A stretch of 64,000 nucleotides of DNA from Desulfurobacterium sp. TC5-1 (GCF_000421485.1 NZ_ATXC01000001.1:1047087-1111086); one strand, 5' to 3'; shown: positions 41,694-51,542, counted from the stretch's first letter. Numbers and translations are program-made. Notes: a model not told the origin generated them from the letters alone.

Positions 41694-42492
41694 ACTCATC
41701 CTCTGCAATCATTTTCGCCTTCAGTATTCCTGCTCCTATGAGCACCATTATTGCCGAGTAGTATATCCATAATAAAAATATAATAACTGCCGCAAAAGAA
41801 CCAAAGAGCAGGTCAATTTTTGAAACATTTTCTATGAAATAGAGGAAAAGTCTTTCAAATATTGTCAGCATCGTAAATACGAAGACGGAAACTTTTAAAA
41901 CAATTTTCCAGTGGAACTTTACAGGTAGTAGAAAGTAGTATAGGCAGAACAGAATTAGAAACATTACAGTTAAAGCACCGACAGATGAAAGCAGGGAAAC
42001 CATGAAGTTTAAAGGAAAGACAACGGCAAAGAGAAGTTTCAATGTATAAAAGGCAAACATAAGTATCCATAGAACGAATATAAAAAGGATAACAAGAAGG
42101 TTTCTTCCTATGTAGCCTGCCGGGTTGCACTTTCCAAGTATATATGTAAACGAACGTTCGACAGCCAGAAAAACACCTCTTGCAAACCAGAGCATTATAG
42201 GTATTGCCGTTCCACTCAGTATGCCCGTAGTGGTAATTATGTGTTGAACCCTTTCAAAGAGCGGTTTTAACGGTGAATTTAAAAGCTCTTTGGGAACAAG
42301 TGAAAGGACATTGATATCAAAAACGATGATTTCTATAAAGAAAAACGTTATGAAAAGAGGAATGATGGAAACGAGAGTAAAGTAGGCTATTGCTGCCGCG
42401 CAGAACATGTAATCGCTCTCAAAAGCATCACATACGGCAAACAGGACGAAATTTATAAATCTTTTTTTCTTCAGAAGCTTTTTACATATCAT
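41671..42492 (-). CDS. YihY/BrkB family membrane protein
   Basis: A 273-residue inner-membrane protein with about six membrane segments, beginning with [38 protein letters not shown]; the AxAIAYFxLxSIxPL pattern is typical of the YihY/BrkB family, once wrongly named ribonuclease BN. Function is unknown, possibly a transporter. It heads a small reverse unit with panC and yjbQ and diverges from the HAO-like gene. Confidence 0.85.
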   Translation of the reverse strand: MICKKLLKKKRFINFVLFAVCDAFESDYMFCAAAIAYFTLVSIIPLFITFFFIEIIVFDINVLSLVPKELLNSPLKPLFERVQHIITTTGILSGTAIPIMLWFARGVFLAVERSFTYILGKCNPAGYIGRNLLVILFIFVLWILMFAFYTLKLLFAVVFPLNFMVSLLSSVGALTVMFLILFCLYYFLLPVKFHWKIVLKVSVFVFTMLTIFERLFLYFIENVSKIDLLFGSFAAVIIFLLWIYYSAIMVLIGAGILKAKMIAEDEYEESKNC

Positions 42493-42556
42493 AGGATAAA
42501 TGATACTAAATATTGCATTTGAGGTTAATCGGTAATTGTGAAATTCTTTTACTCCC

Positions 42557-42600
42557 CTGTGACAAAACTTACAGAAAAGTATATCATTTAGAATGATAAT
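42557..42600 (+). promoter_or_regulatory. Crp-type activator site and -10 of the HAO-like gene
   Basis: CTGTGA-N6-TTACAG (42557-42574) is a near-perfect dyad of Crp/Fnr type. A GATAAT -10-like box lies at 42595-42600, giving a start near 42607; the dyad is then centred at -41.5, the standard class II activator position. The regulator is not identified. Confidence 0.55.
42582..42598. promoter_or_regulatory. Perfect 7-3-7 inverted repeat over the -10 region
   Basis: TATCATT-TAG-AATGATA spans the spacer and -10 of the HAO-like promoter. A protein bound here would block RNA polymerase, so it is a candidate repressor operator acting with the Crp-type site just upstream. Confidence 0.5.
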
Positions 42601-42623
42601 TAATTGCAGTTTGTGGAGGAAAT

Positions 42624-44123
42624 ATGAGAAAAGAGCTGGGACTTTTGATTGCAGCTTTTATTCTAACAGGTTGCCAGCAGTCTATGAACGGTGGTACTGT
42701 TAAGGTTTCTGAAGAAAAACCGAGAATAAGTAACGCAACGCAGAAATGTCTTGGCTGTCACAGGATAGTAACGCCGGGTATTGTTGCACAGTGGGAGAAG
42801 AGCCGGCACGCCCATATAACCATGGCTGAGGCCATGAAAAAAGGAAAGCTCGAAAGACTCGTTTCGGCAACTTCTGTACCTGATGAGTTTAAGAATGTTG
42901 TTGTCGGCTGTGCAGAATGTCACACTCAGAATCCATCTTCTCACGCTGATACATTTGAACACAATGGTTTTAAGGTTCACGTTGTTGTTACGCCAAATGA
43001 CTGTGCTTTATGTCATCCTGTTGAAGTAAAAGAGTATTCTCAAAGTCTTAAGGCGAATGCCTATGCTAACCTGATGAAGAATCCCGTTTACCATGAACTT
43101 GCGGCAACCGTTGTTGCAGAGAAAAAGTATGTCCATGGGAAATTTATTATTGAAAAGGCAAGAGAAAAAGATTTTAAAACCGCCTGTTTAAAGTGCCACG
43201 GAACGGTTGTTAAAGTTGAAGGATTTACTGAAAAAGACACACCGTTTGGAAAAATGAGGTTCCCTGTTCTGGAGGGCTGGCCCAATCATGGTGTGGGAAG
43301 GATAAATCCTGACGGTTCAAAAGGTTCCTGCACACCGTGCCACACTCGCCACACTTTCTCAATGGAAATGGCACGAAAGGCTGAAACCTGCGGTGAGTGT
43401 CACAAAGGTCCGGATGTTCCTGCGTACAAGGTTTACATGGCAAGTAAGCACGGTGCCATTTACAAATCCATGGAGCACAGGTGGAATTTTAATGACCCTT
43501 CGTGGGTTGTTGGTAAAGACTTCTCGGCTCCAACCTGTGCGGCGTGCCACATGAGCAGGCTTATAGATAAAAACGGTAACATAATAGTTGAAAGAACTCA
43601 CAGGATATTTGACAGGCTTCCATACAGGCTCTTTGGTATCTTTGCTACACCTCACATTAAGTACTCTGAAACTTATAAAGCTAAAAATACTGCCGGATTG
43701 CCTCTCCCTTACAACCTTAACGGAACGCCTGTCAAATCTTCTGTCATTTCAAAAGAGGAAATGAATTCAAGAATGAACAACATGAAAAAGGTATGCCTTG
43801 CGTGTCATGCCCAGACGCTTGTTGATAATCACTTTGAGGAGCTTAAAGAAATCATAGATTACACAAATAATGCAGAGGTTTCTGCTACAAACCTTTTGGT
43901 TGATGTGTGGAAGAGAGGTATTGAGAAAGGTTTACCTCAGGGCGGCAATCCGTTTGATGAACCGATAGAACAGAGATGGGTTGAATCCTGGCTGTTCTAT
44001 GCAGATTCTATAAGGTACGGAGCCGCCATGGCCGGCCAGGACTATGTTACGTTTGCAAACGGCAAGTGGTATCTTGGAAAGACGTTAAAAACCATGGAAA
44101 TGCTGAAAAACTTAAAAAAATAA
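42624..44123 (+). CDS. HAO-like octaheme cytochrome c lipoprotein
   Basis: A 499-residue protein with a lipoprotein signal (lipobox LTGC, residue 17) and eight CxxCH sites: CLGCH, CAECH, CALCH, CLKCH, CTPCH, CGECH, CAACH and CLACH. The VAQWEKSRHAH motif after the first site and the overall spacing match hydroxylamine oxidoreductase relatives (HAO, epsilonproteobacterial Hao). In ammonifiers lacking NrfA, such proteins are proposed to act in nitrite or hydroxylamine reduction to ammonium. The tyrosine that cross-links the active-site haem in oxidative HAO cannot be placed by eye. A lipid anchor would place it on the membrane facing the periplasm. GGAGGA precedes the ATG. Confidence 0.83.
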   Translation: MRKELGLLIAAFILTGCQQSMNGGTVKVSEEKPRISNATQKCLGCHRIVTPGIVAQWEKSRHAHITMAEAMKKGKLERLVSATSVPDEFKNVVVGCAECHTQNPSSHADTFEHNGFKVHVVVTPNDCALCHPVEVKEYSQSLKANAYANLMKNPVYHELAATVVAEKKYVHGKFIIEKAREKDFKTACLKCHGTVVKVEGFTEKDTPFGKMRFPVLEGWPNHGVGRINPDGSKGSCTPCHTRHTFSMEMARKAETCGECHKGPDVPAYKVYMASKHGAIYKSMEHRWNFNDPSWVVGKDFSAPTCAACHMSRLIDKNGNIIVERTHRIFDRLPYRLFGIFATPHIKYSETYKAKNTAGLPLPYNLNGTPVKSSVISKEEMNSRMNNMKKVCLACHAQTLVDNHFEELKEIIDYTNNAEVSATNLLVDVWKRGIEKGLPQGGNPFDEPIEQRWVESWLFYADSIRYGAAMAGQDYVTFANGKWYLGKTLKTMEMLKNLKK

Positions 44124-44130
44124 CCTTAAC

Positions 44131-44150
44131 GGGGGCTTTGCTTTGCCCCC
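44131..44150 (+). terminator. Terminator after the HAO-like gene
   Basis: GGGGGC and GCCCCC pair around a TTTGCTTT loop eight bases after the stop codon. The T-run after it is poor (TCTGAT), so it may be leaky into the rhodanese gene. Confidence 0.6.
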
Positions 44151-44188
44151 TCTGATATAATCTCTCAAAACGGTTTTGGAGGGCTTTG

Positions 44189-44581
44189 TTGAAAAGGATG
44201 CCTTTCCTTCTTTTTATTCTAATTTTTCCTTTCTTTCTCTTATCCTGTGGTGGTAAAAGCAACGTTAAAGAAATTTCTCCAGAAGAGACATTAAAACTTA
44301 TTGAAAGAGGTGTTGTAGTAATAGATGTCAGGACGCCTGAAGAGTTTGTTATCGGTCACATTCGGGGTGCTAAAAATATAGACTTTATGTCTCGTGACTT
44401 TTTCAAAAAGATAAAAAAGCTTGATAAAGATACACCTTATATAATTTGCTCAAGGGACGGAAGAACCGGAAAAGTTGCTGCAAAAGTAATGGAGTCTGAG
44501 GGTTTTAAAAAGCTATATAATATGGATGGTGGAATTATTGGCTGGGCAGAAAAGAACTATCCGGTCATTACAGGACATTAA
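44189..44581 (+). CDS. Rhodanese-domain lipoprotein
   Basis: A protein of about 130 residues with a lipoprotein signal (lipobox LLSC) and a single rhodanese domain: VVIDVRTPEEFVIGHIRGAKNIDF, then the active-site loop YIICSRDGRTGKVAAKVM with catalytic Cys. Such proteins carry or transfer persulfide sulfur in the periplasm, in keeping with a sulfur-respiring host. The start is TTG 44189 with GGAGGG five bases upstream; ATG 44198 is the alternative. It follows the HAO-like gene by about 60 bases. Confidence 0.83.
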   Translation: MKRMPFLLFILIFPFFLLSCGGKSNVKEISPEETLKLIERGVVVIDVRTPEEFVIGHIRGAKNIDFMSRDFFKKIKKLDKDTPYIICSRDGRTGKVAAKVMESEGFKKLYNMDGGIIGWAEKNYPVITGH

Positions 44582-44595
44582 TCAGGGAGGCAGGA

Positions 44596-46050
44596 ATGGA
44601 ACTTGTACATTCAGTTAGAAAACCGGCTGTTAAGAAAGACGAGGCGTTTATCGTAGGTTGCTACGAAAATGGCAAGTTTGACGCTGCCGTTTCAGAGCTA
44701 CTTGAGAAAGAGGGAATTAACAGAGAAGTTTTAAAGACTTTCAGTTTTAAGGGAAAGATCGGTGATGTTGCGGCTGTTCCTGGCAGTAAAGGTCATCTGT
44801 TCATCTTTACCGGGCTTGGAAAGAAAAGTGAATTAAACAGGGAAGCGGTGAGAAAGGCTATTGGAGTGGCTATAAAAGAGGCAAAGACCAAAAAGGTAAA
44901 GAGAGTTGCAGCTGTTATGTTTGATTTTGGCAAAAAAAGTGACGGTTTTGCCGCCGCATTTGCAGAGGGTATTCTACTTTCAGCTTACTCTTTTGAGAAA
45001 TATAAGTCAGAGAAGAAAGAGATAGAAGCGGTAACCGTCTACGGTGCAAAAGAGTTTAAAGAAGAGTTTAGCTACGGTAAAGTTCTTGCTGAAGCTGCAA
45101 ACTTTACAAGGGACATCGTTAATGAACCTGGCAACGTTGTTACACCTGAAACCCTTGCAGAAATAGCAAAAGATCTTGCTTCAGAGTACGGTTTTAAGTG
45201 TAAGATTTTTAAAGAAAAAGATCTTGAAAAGAAAAAAATGATAGGAATTCTTACAGTTGGCAAGGGAAGTAAAAATCCTCCAAGGTTTATTCATCTTACA
45301 TACAAGCCGGAAAATCCTGTTAAAAAGTTTGTTCTTGTTGGGAAGGGTGTAACTTTTGACAGTGGTGGTCTTAACATAAAACCTGAACAGTTCATGAAGA
45401 AGATGAAAATGGATAAGGCCGGTGCCTGTGCCGTTTTGGGCATTATGAAGGCGGTTGGAGAGTTAAAGCCCGATGTAGAGGTTCACGCCCTTATACCTGC
45501 TGTTGAGAATATGCCCGACGGAAAAGCTTACAGGCCTGACGATATACTTGTTTACAAAAACGGTAAATCTGTTGAAATACACAGTACCGATGCTGAAGGA
45601 AGGCTTATTCTTGCAGATGCCCTGATATACGGTAGTGACCTTAATCCTGATATTATGGTTGATATGGCGACGCTTACAGGTGCATGTGTTGTTGCACTTG
45701 GACATTACACTTCAGGGCTTTTTACAGCTGATGATAGGTTTGCACAGACTCTTCTTTCACTTTCTCAGGAATCTGGTGAGAAGATGTGGCGTCTTCCTCT
45801 TGATGAAGACCTTGAAGAGGAAATTAAAGGAACACAGAGCGACATTCAGAACGTTGGAAAATCAAGGTACGGTGGTGCCATTACGGCTGCTCTTTTCCTT
45901 AAAAACTTTGTCGGTGAAAACGTTAAAACATGGGCTCACATAGATATTGCAGGTCCTGCTTTTGTTGAGAAGGACTGGAAGTATTACGGCTACGGTGCTA
46001 CCGGTCAGCCTGTAAGGACTCTTGCGGAGCTTATCAAGGATTTAAAATAA
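44596..46050 (+). CDS. pepA: Leucyl aminopeptidase
   Basis: A 484-residue M17 family aminopeptidase. The catalytic domain shows VGKGVTFDSGGLNIKP near residue 250, MKMDKAGACAVLGIM near 270 with the metal-binding Lys and Asp, and the family signature NGKSVEIHSTDAEGRLILADAL near 320. The C-terminal YGGAITAALFLKNFV and WAHIDIAGPA complete the fold. Length is normal. The protein is cytoplasmic and may also bind DNA in some bacteria. It lies 14 bases after the rhodanese gene. Confidence 0.95.
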   Translation: MELVHSVRKPAVKKDEAFIVGCYENGKFDAAVSELLEKEGINREVLKTFSFKGKIGDVAAVPGSKGHLFIFTGLGKKSELNREAVRKAIGVAIKEAKTKKVKRVAAVMFDFGKKSDGFAAAFAEGILLSAYSFEKYKSEKKEIEAVTVYGAKEFKEEFSYGKVLAEAANFTRDIVNEPGNVVTPETLAEIAKDLASEYGFKCKIFKEKDLEKKKMIGILTVGKGSKNPPRFIHLTYKPENPVKKFVLVGKGVTFDSGGLNIKPEQFMKKMKMDKAGACAVLGIMKAVGELKPDVEVHALIPAVENMPDGKAYRPDDILVYKNGKSVEIHSTDAEGRLILADALIYGSDLNPDIMVDMATLTGACVVALGHYTSGLFTADDRFAQTLLSLSQESGEKMWRLPLDEDLEEEIKGTQSDIQNVGKSRYGGAITAALFLKNFVGENVKTWAHIDIAGPAFVEKDWKYYGYGATGQPVRTLAELIKDLK

Positions 46051-46057
46051 GGTTGCT

Positions 46058-46681
46058 ATGGCAAAAACTGAAAGTTTTGACCGCTTTTATAGAGAGTATG
46101 AGAATTGGTTTGAAAGGAACCATGATATTTATGAGGCCGAGTTAGAGCTTATCAGGTCTTTACTTCCTCAAGGGAAAGGTATTGAAATAGGGGTCGGCAC
46201 CGGCAGGTTTGCCGCCCCCCTTGGTATAAAGATTGGTATTGAGCCGTCTGATGCCATGGCTGAAGTTGCCAGGCAACGGGGAATAGATGTTTTGAAAGGT
46301 GTTGCCGAATCGCTTCCTGTTCCTAACGAATCCTATGACTTTGTTTTAATGGTTACTACTGTTTGTTTTGTTGATGATGTGCTTAAGTCTTTTAAAGAGG
46401 CCTTCAGAATCTTAAAAAAGGGCGGTGTTTTTATCGTTGGATTTGTTGATAAGAACTCACCTTTGGGAAAACGTTATCAAGAGAAAAAGGATAAGAGCCG
46501 CTTCTATAAAGAAGCCACATTCTACTCAACAGAAGAAATAGTCGACTTTCTAAAGAAGGCAGGCTTTTCTGAAATTTCTGTTAAGCAGACGCTTATAGAG
46601 AAGGACGGTAAAATGTTGCCTGTTATAAAGGACGGCAGCGGTGAAGGTGGATTTGTTGCCGTCAGGGCAGTAAAATGCTGA
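46058..46681 (+). CDS. SAM-dependent methyltransferase
   Basis: A 207-residue class I methyltransferase of the methyltransf_11 type. GKGIEIGVGTGRFAAPLG near residue 39 is the SAM-binding loop, IGIEPSDAMAEVARQRG near 58 holds the acidic residue, and ILKKGGVFIVGFV near 125 is motif III. The substrate is unknown. It begins seven bases after pepA and its 3' end overlaps the convergent KamA-family gene by 20 bases. Confidence 0.83.
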   Translation: MAKTESFDRFYREYENWFERNHDIYEAELELIRSLLPQGKGIEIGVGTGRFAAPLGIKIGIEPSDAMAEVARQRGIDVLKGVAESLPVPNESYDFVLMVTTVCFVDDVLKSFKEAFRILKKGGVFIVGFVDKNSPLGKRYQEKKDKSRFYKEATFYSTEEIVDFLKKAGFSEISVKQTLIEKDGKMLPVIKDGSGEGGFVAVRAVKC

Positions 46682-47669
46682 CATCCTCTACCTTAAACAG
46701 GTATCCTTTTTCATCTCTCTTATACTCCGCACCTTCGGGAAAGAGAATTATCTTTCCCCTGTAGGTATCAACGGCGTAGTAGGGAAGTGCAAGAGGTGAA
46801 AGTTTCTTTTTTAGGTTTTTCATTATTTCGAGTCCCTTTTCAACGGATGTGGCAAAGTGGAAGACGCCGTTTACGGGGTCGCATCTAAAAAGGTAGTATG
46901 GTCTTACCTTTATTCTCTGAAGTGTTGAAAATAGCTTGTAGAGTGTTTCTTCATTATCGTTTATGCCTTTTAACAGCACCGTTTGATTGTTAACGGGAAT
47001 GCCTGCCTTTAAAAGCTTTTTTACGGCTTCTTTTGAGCTTTTTGTTACTTCGGCAGGATGGTTAAAGTGGGTGTTAAGCCAGACCTTTTCGCCTCTTTCA
47101 AGAATTTTTATCTTTTTCTCTGTCAGCAGGTTTGGGGCAACAACTGGCAGGCGGCTTCCAATTCTTACTATGTCAACAGTTTCTATCTCTTTTAGTTTTA
47201 AAATCAGGTACTCAAGGATTTCATCAGGAATTGTAAGCGGTTCGCCACCAGAGATAAGGACGTCTCTAACTTTAGTTGTTTTAATGTACTTTGTTATTTC
47301 GTCAATCTGTTCTTTTGTTATGACGAACGATTGCTTTTTCCAGTTTCTTTTCCTCATGCAGAATCTGCAGAGGACGGGACAGTAGTTTGTCGCAACGATT
47401 AAAACTCTGTCGGGATACTTATGCGTAAGTCCGGGAACGGGTGATTGGATTTCCTCTTTAAACGGGTCGTCAGGTAGAAAATCTTTTAGCTCTTCAACCG
47501 TGGGAAAAACGGTCTTTTTTATAGGGTCATTCGGGTTATTTCTGTTTGCAAGGGATGCGTAGTATTCTGTGCATCTAACAGGAAAAGTGTCGATTACCTT
47601 TTTTGCTCCTTCTATCTCTTTTTCTGTAAGGTTGAAGTATTGTTTAAAGTCATTAAGGGTGGAGAGCAT
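46662..47669 (-). CDS. KamA family radical SAM aminomutase
   Basis: A 335-residue PLP- and SAM-dependent enzyme. The cluster motif CPVLCRFCMRKR lies near residue 97, SGGEPL near 140, and RIGSRLPVVAP near 172. Length is close to EpmB (the lysine 2,3-aminomutase that supplies beta-lysine for EF-P) rather than the longer clostridial enzyme, so beta-lysine synthesis for EF-P modification or another aminomutase reaction is likely; context does not decide. It shares the junction base with the upstream coiled-coil gene, so the two are co-transcribed. Confidence 0.87.
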   Translation of the reverse strand: MLSTLNDFKQYFNLTEKEIEGAKKVIDTFPVRCTEYYASLANRNNPNDPIKKTVFPTVEELKDFLPDDPFKEEIQSPVPGLTHKYPDRVLIVATNYCPVLCRFCMRKRNWKKQSFVITKEQIDEITKYIKTTKVRDVLISGGEPLTIPDEILEYLILKLKEIETVDIVRIGSRLPVVAPNLLTEKKIKILERGEKVWLNTHFNHPAEVTKSSKEAVKKLLKAGIPVNNQTVLLKGINDNEETLYKLFSTLQRIKVRPYYLFRCDPVNGVFHFATSVEKGLEIMKNLKKKLSPLALPYYAVDTYRGKIILFPEGAEYKRDEKGYLFKVEDVSILLP

Positions 47670-48403
47670 CAGTCAAGACTCCACCCTGAAGCGTCAAGTT
47701 CTTTGTAGATGTCGTCTCTCTGTCCAAATCGGTGAAACTTTATCGTGTCCCTGTCAAGTTTTGTATATATAGCCCTGAATTCACCGTACGGAGAGGTTAC
47801 TCTAATTCTGTAGATGTCCTGTTTGTCCCTTTTAAGGAGTTTTGAAGTTGTCTCGCACCTTGATAGAGCTGACATAAAGCTTTCAAATAGAAACGGTCTG
47901 CAGGCCACCTCTTTTGCGATATCTTTTCTGAACCGTTTTGAGAAGAGCACTTTCAGTCCGTTTTTCACAGTTATATTGGTGGCTATGCTGTTAAGCGCAA
48001 CTTCAATAAAGAGTTCAACTCTTGATTTTGGCAGTTCACTTGATTCGTAAGATTTTATCTTCTTATCTTTTTCTGCTATTTCTGATTTAAGGCATGCAAT
48101 TTCTTCTTTTAGTGATTCCACCTGCTGTTTGTACTTCTCCACTATGTTCTGGTCATATTTGAAACGCGAAAGTTCTTGATTTTCTTTCTCCAATTCTTCA
48201 ATTTTTCTGGTAAGCTGAGAAATTTCTGCGTAAAGCTGCCTTATCTTTGCATCTTTTCCCTTGAGTTTCTCGTTTAAATTCCTTATCTTTTTGTTTAAGT
48301 CAACCTTTTTCTGCGGTTTTGAAATCTTTTGCTGCGTGTTTCTTTTCGGATTTTCTGCTACTGAAAGAAAATATTCTTCTATATCTCTAAAGCCTTTTTC
48401 CAT
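47669..48403 (-). CDS. Coiled-coil protein with RelE-like C-terminal domain
   Basis: A protein of about 244 residues. Residues 25-125 form a long heptad-rich coiled coil with many Lys, Glu and Leu. The C-terminal 80 residues (KVLFSKRFRKDIAKE... YRIRVTSPYGEFRAIYTKL...IKFHRFGQRDDIYKELD) follow the RelE/ParE toxin fold pattern, with the typical strand pairs and the R-D-x-IYK end. No antitoxin gene adjoins it. It may be a structural relic of the fold rather than a toxin. GGAGAGG precedes ATG 48403. Confidence 0.55.
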   Translation of the reverse strand: MEKGFRDIEEYFLSVAENPKRNTQQKISKPQKKVDLNKKIRNLNEKLKGKDAKIRQLYAEISQLTRKIEELEKENQELSRFKYDQNIVEKYKQQVESLKEEIACLKSEIAEKDKKIKSYESSELPKSRVELFIEVALNSIATNITVKNGLKVLFSKRFRKDIAKEVACRPFLFESFMSALSRCETTSKLLKRDKQDIYRIRVTSPYGEFRAIYTKLDRDTIKFHRFGQRDDIYKELDASGWSLD

Positions 48404-48573
48404 GGCACCTCTCCTTCTAAGGTGAATTGTGATTCGTTGGCAGTTTAAGAACACGATAATTAATTTAGGGTGAAAAGGGTTTTTAGTAAAGTGGATTGAC
48501 CGCACCACAGGTTGTCTGCTAATTCTTTTACTTGTGGTAAACTTTTGCTGAATTTACCCTTCAGGAGGAAGAG

Positions 48574-49875
48574 ATGGGCGTTGAGAAATCAATGAGACTT
48601 TTTGAAGAGGCAAAAAGGTACATTCCCGGCGGTGTTAACAGTCCTGTTAGGGCTTTTAAATCTGTTGGTGACGTGCCAAGGTTTATTGAAAGGGCAAAGG
48701 GTTCTCACATTTGGGATGTTGATGGAAATGAGTACATAGATTACGTCTGTTCCTGGGGCCCTATGATTTTGGGCCACGCTCACGATGAAGTTATTGCTGC
48801 GATAAAAGAGCAGGCTGAAAATGGAACAAGTTACGGTGCACCGACAGAGCTTGAAGTTAAGCTTGCGAAGATGATTGTTGAAATGGTGCCTTCAGTGGAA
48901 AAGGTAAGAATGGTTAACTCTGGAACGGAAGCCACCATGTCTGCTATAAGGCTTGCGAGGGGCTATACAAAGAGGGATAAAGTTGTTAAATTTGAAGGCT
49001 GTTATCACGGTCATGTTGATTCCCTTTTGGTGAAAGCAGGTTCAGGTCTTGCTACCTTTGGCGTGCCAACAAGTCCGGGTATTCCAGAAGACTTTGCAAA
49101 GCATACAATTACAGTGCCTTACAACAACATTGACGCACTTAAAAAGGTTATAGATGAAGCTGGTGAAAACATAGCCTGTGTTATTATGGAACCTGTCATG
49201 GCAAATGCGGGACTTATTCTTCCTGAAGATGGTTTTCTTGAGAAAGTTAGAGAGATAACCGCTGAAAAAGGTATACTTCTTATATTTGATGAAGTTATTA
49301 CCGGTTTCCGCCTTGCACCGGGAGGTGCTCAAGAGTATTTCGGAATCACACCTGATCTTTCCTGTTTTGGAAAGATTATAGGTGGCGGTCTTCCTGTGGG
49401 TGCTTTTGGAGGAAAGGCAGAGATAATGGATTACCTTGCACCTGAAGGTCCTGTGTATCAGGCTGGAACGCTTTCCGGAAATCCTCTTGCAATGGTTGCA
49501 GGTATAAAGACACTTGAAATTTTAAAGAGACCTGGCGTTTACGAAGCTTTGAGAGAAAAGGGTAAAAAGTTTGCAGAGGGTATAAAGGCGGCTGCTGAAA
49601 AGGCCGGCGTTGCAGATAAACTCTGCTTTAAGAATCTTGAGTCTATTTCCTGCGTCTTCTTTACCAGTGAAACAGTTAAGGATTACGCTTCTGCTGCTAC
49701 GTCAAATACGGAAGCTTACGCTGCCTACTTTAGAGAGATGCTTAAAAGGGGCGTTTATCTTGCACCTTCGCAGTTTGAAGTTGCTTTTGTTTCAACAGCT
49801 CATACTGATAAAGATATTGAAAGAACAATTTCTGCAGCAGAGGAAGCCTTCTCATCTGTTAAAGATTTACTCTAA
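48574..49875 (+). CDS. hemL: Glutamate-1-semialdehyde 2,1-aminomutase
   Basis: HemL makes 5-aminolevulinate, the haem precursor, by the C5 pathway. The 433-residue PLP enzyme has the N-terminal [15 protein letters not shown], the [11 protein letters not shown] block, the cofactor site [10 protein letters not shown] near residue 230, and the PLP lysine in [17 protein letters not shown] near residue 270. Haem demand is high in a host with many cytochromes. It is a single transcript ending at a strong terminator. Confidence 0.97.
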   Translation: MGVEKSMRLFEEAKRYIPGGVNSPVRAFKSVGDVPRFIERAKGSHIWDVDGNEYIDYVCSWGPMILGHAHDEVIAAIKEQAENGTSYGAPTELEVKLAKMIVEMVPSVEKVRMVNSGTEATMSAIRLARGYTKRDKVVKFEGCYHGHVDSLLVKAGSGLATFGVPTSPGIPEDFAKHTITVPYNNIDALKKVIDEAGENIACVIMEPVMANAGLILPEDGFLEKVREITAEKGILLIFDEVITGFRLAPGGAQEYFGITPDLSCFGKIIGGGLPVGAFGGKAEIMDYLAPEGPVYQAGTLSGNPLAMVAGIKTLEILKRPGVYEALREKGKKFAEGIKAAAEKAGVADKLCFKNLESISCVFFTSETVKDYASAATSNTEAYAAYFREMLKRGVYLAPSQFEVAFVSTAHTDKDIERTISAAEEAFSSVKDLL

Positions 49876-49884
49876 TTTCAATTG

Positions 49885-49905
49885 AGGCGGGGATTCCCGC
49901 CTTTC
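49885..49905 (+). terminator. hemL terminator
   Basis: A seven-pair AGGCGGG/CCCGCCT stem with a GATT loop is followed by TTCTT, ten bases after the hemL stop. Confidence 0.83.
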
Positions 49906-49986
49906 TTCCTCCTTTCGTTGCAATAAAAATAAGGTAGTATAATTTTCCTGTTAAATTTCTAAATTCCCGTACTTAGAGGTTAAGAG

Positions 49987-51540
49987 ATGGTAAAAGATAT
50001 TCATGAAAGCAAGATTCTCATCCTTGATTTTGGTTCTCAGTACACTCAGCTCATTGCAAGGCGTTTGAGAGAAAAACACGTTTACTGTGAGATACATCCT
50101 TTCAATACGCCGGTTGAAAAGATAAGGAAGTTTGCACCGAAGGGAATAATTCTTTCAGGTGGTCCTGCAAGCGTTTATGCTGATGGGTCGCCAAAGGTTG
50201 GAATGGAAATTTTTGAACTTGGCGTTCCTGTTTTGGGTATTTGCTACGGAATGCAGCTTATAACGTACCTATTTGGTGGAGAAGTTGTCAGAGCTGAAAG
50301 GCACGAATACGGAAGAGCTGAGCTTTCCGTTCTTGATAATGAAGATCTTTTTAAAGGACTTCCCGAAAAGTTTACAGTTTGGATGAGTCACGGTGACAGG
50401 GTTTTAAAAATTCCAGAAGGTTTTGAGCCGATAGCAGAAACAGAGAACGCGCCTTACGCAGCCATAAGAAACAAAGAGAAGAATATATACGGTGTCCAGT
50501 TTCACCCAGAGGTTAAGCATACACAATTTGGCGACAAAATCCTTGAAAACTTTGCGGTGGAAATATGCGGTTGTGAGCCTTCATGGACAATGGAGAATTT
50601 TATTGAGTATGAGATAGATAAAATCAGGAAAACTGTTGGAAATAAAAATGTGATTTGCGCTCTTTCAGGCGGCGTAGACTCTTCCGTTGTCGCTGCACTT
50701 TTACATAAAGCCATTGGTGACCAACTTTATCCGATATTCGTTGATACGGGGCTTTTAAGGAAAGGAGAAAGAGAAAGCGTAGAGAAGACGTTTAAAGAGA
50801 AGTTTCACATGAAAAACTTTAGAACTGTTGATGCTTCTTCTCTCTTCCTTGAAAGGTTAAAAGGTGTTGTAGATCCTGAGAAGAAGAGAAAGATAATAGG
50901 TCACACTTTCATAGAAGTTTTTGAAAAGGCGGCGAAAGAGATATCAGATGCGGAATTTTTGGCACAGGGAACACTGTATCCTGATGTTATAGAGAGTGTT
51001 TCCGTAAAAGGTCCTTCTGCAACGATTAAATCTCACCACAACGTTGGTGGTCTTCCTGAAAGATTGAACTTTAAGCTTATAGAACCTTTAAGGGAGCTTT
51101 TTAAAGACGAGGTTAGAGAACTTGGCAAAGAACTTGGACTTCCTGATGAGATCATTAAGAGGCAGCCTTTCCCTGGTCCTGGCCTTGCGATAAGGATTAT
51201 TGATGAAGTTAAACCTGAATATCTTGAGATTTTGAGAGAAGCTGATGCCATTGTGCTTGAGGAGATAAAGAAAGCGGAGCTTTACGACAAAATCTGGCAG
51301 TCCTTTGCTGTCTTTTTACCTGTAAAGAGTGTCGGTGTCATGGGTGACGTGAGGACTTACGATTACGTTATCGCTATAAGGGCTGTTGAAAGTACTGATG
51401 GGATGACTGCTGATTGGGTAAAGCTTCCATACGAGCTTCTTGAGAGAATTTCTAACAGAATCATAAATGAGGTTCAGGGCGTTAACCGCGTTGTCTATGA
51501 CATTACATCAAAACCACCTGGCACGATAGAGTGGGAGTAA
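49987..51540 (+). CDS. guaA: GMP synthase (glutamine-hydrolysing)
   Basis: GuaA converts XMP to GMP with ammonia from glutamine. The 517-residue protein has a class I amidotransferase domain (catalytic Cys in GICYGMQ near residue 86; His/Glu in QFHPEVKHT near 170), the ATP pyrophosphatase loop [15 protein letters not shown] near 225, and a C-terminal dimerisation domain ending [24 protein letters not shown], as in all GuaA. It starts a run of biosynthetic genes on the plus strand. Confidence 0.97.
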   Translation: MVKDIHESKILILDFGSQYTQLIARRLREKHVYCEIHPFNTPVEKIRKFAPKGIILSGGPASVYADGSPKVGMEIFELGVPVLGICYGMQLITYLFGGEVVRAERHEYGRAELSVLDNEDLFKGLPEKFTVWMSHGDRVLKIPEGFEPIAETENAPYAAIRNKEKNIYGVQFHPEVKHTQFGDKILENFAVEICGCEPSWTMENFIEYEIDKIRKTVGNKNVICALSGGVDSSVVAALLHKAIGDQLYPIFVDTGLLRKGERESVEKTFKEKFHMKNFRTVDASSLFLERLKGVVDPEKKRKIIGHTFIEVFEKAAKEISDAEFLAQGTLYPDVIESVSVKGPSATIKSHHNVGGLPERLNFKLIEPLRELFKDEVRELGKELGLPDEIIKRQPFPGPGLAIRIIDEVKPEYLEILREADAIVLEEIKKAELYDKIWQSFAVFLPVKSVGVMGDVRTYDYVIAIRAVESTDGMTADWVKLPYELLERISNRIINEVQGVNRVVYDITSKPPGTIEWE

Positions 51541-51542
51541 AG

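Noticed and set aside
48505-48537. CCACA/TGTGG inverted repeat upstream of hemL as an operator
   Set aside because: The five-base arms are short, the 23-base gap is long and the central sequence shows no further symmetry, so it may be chance.
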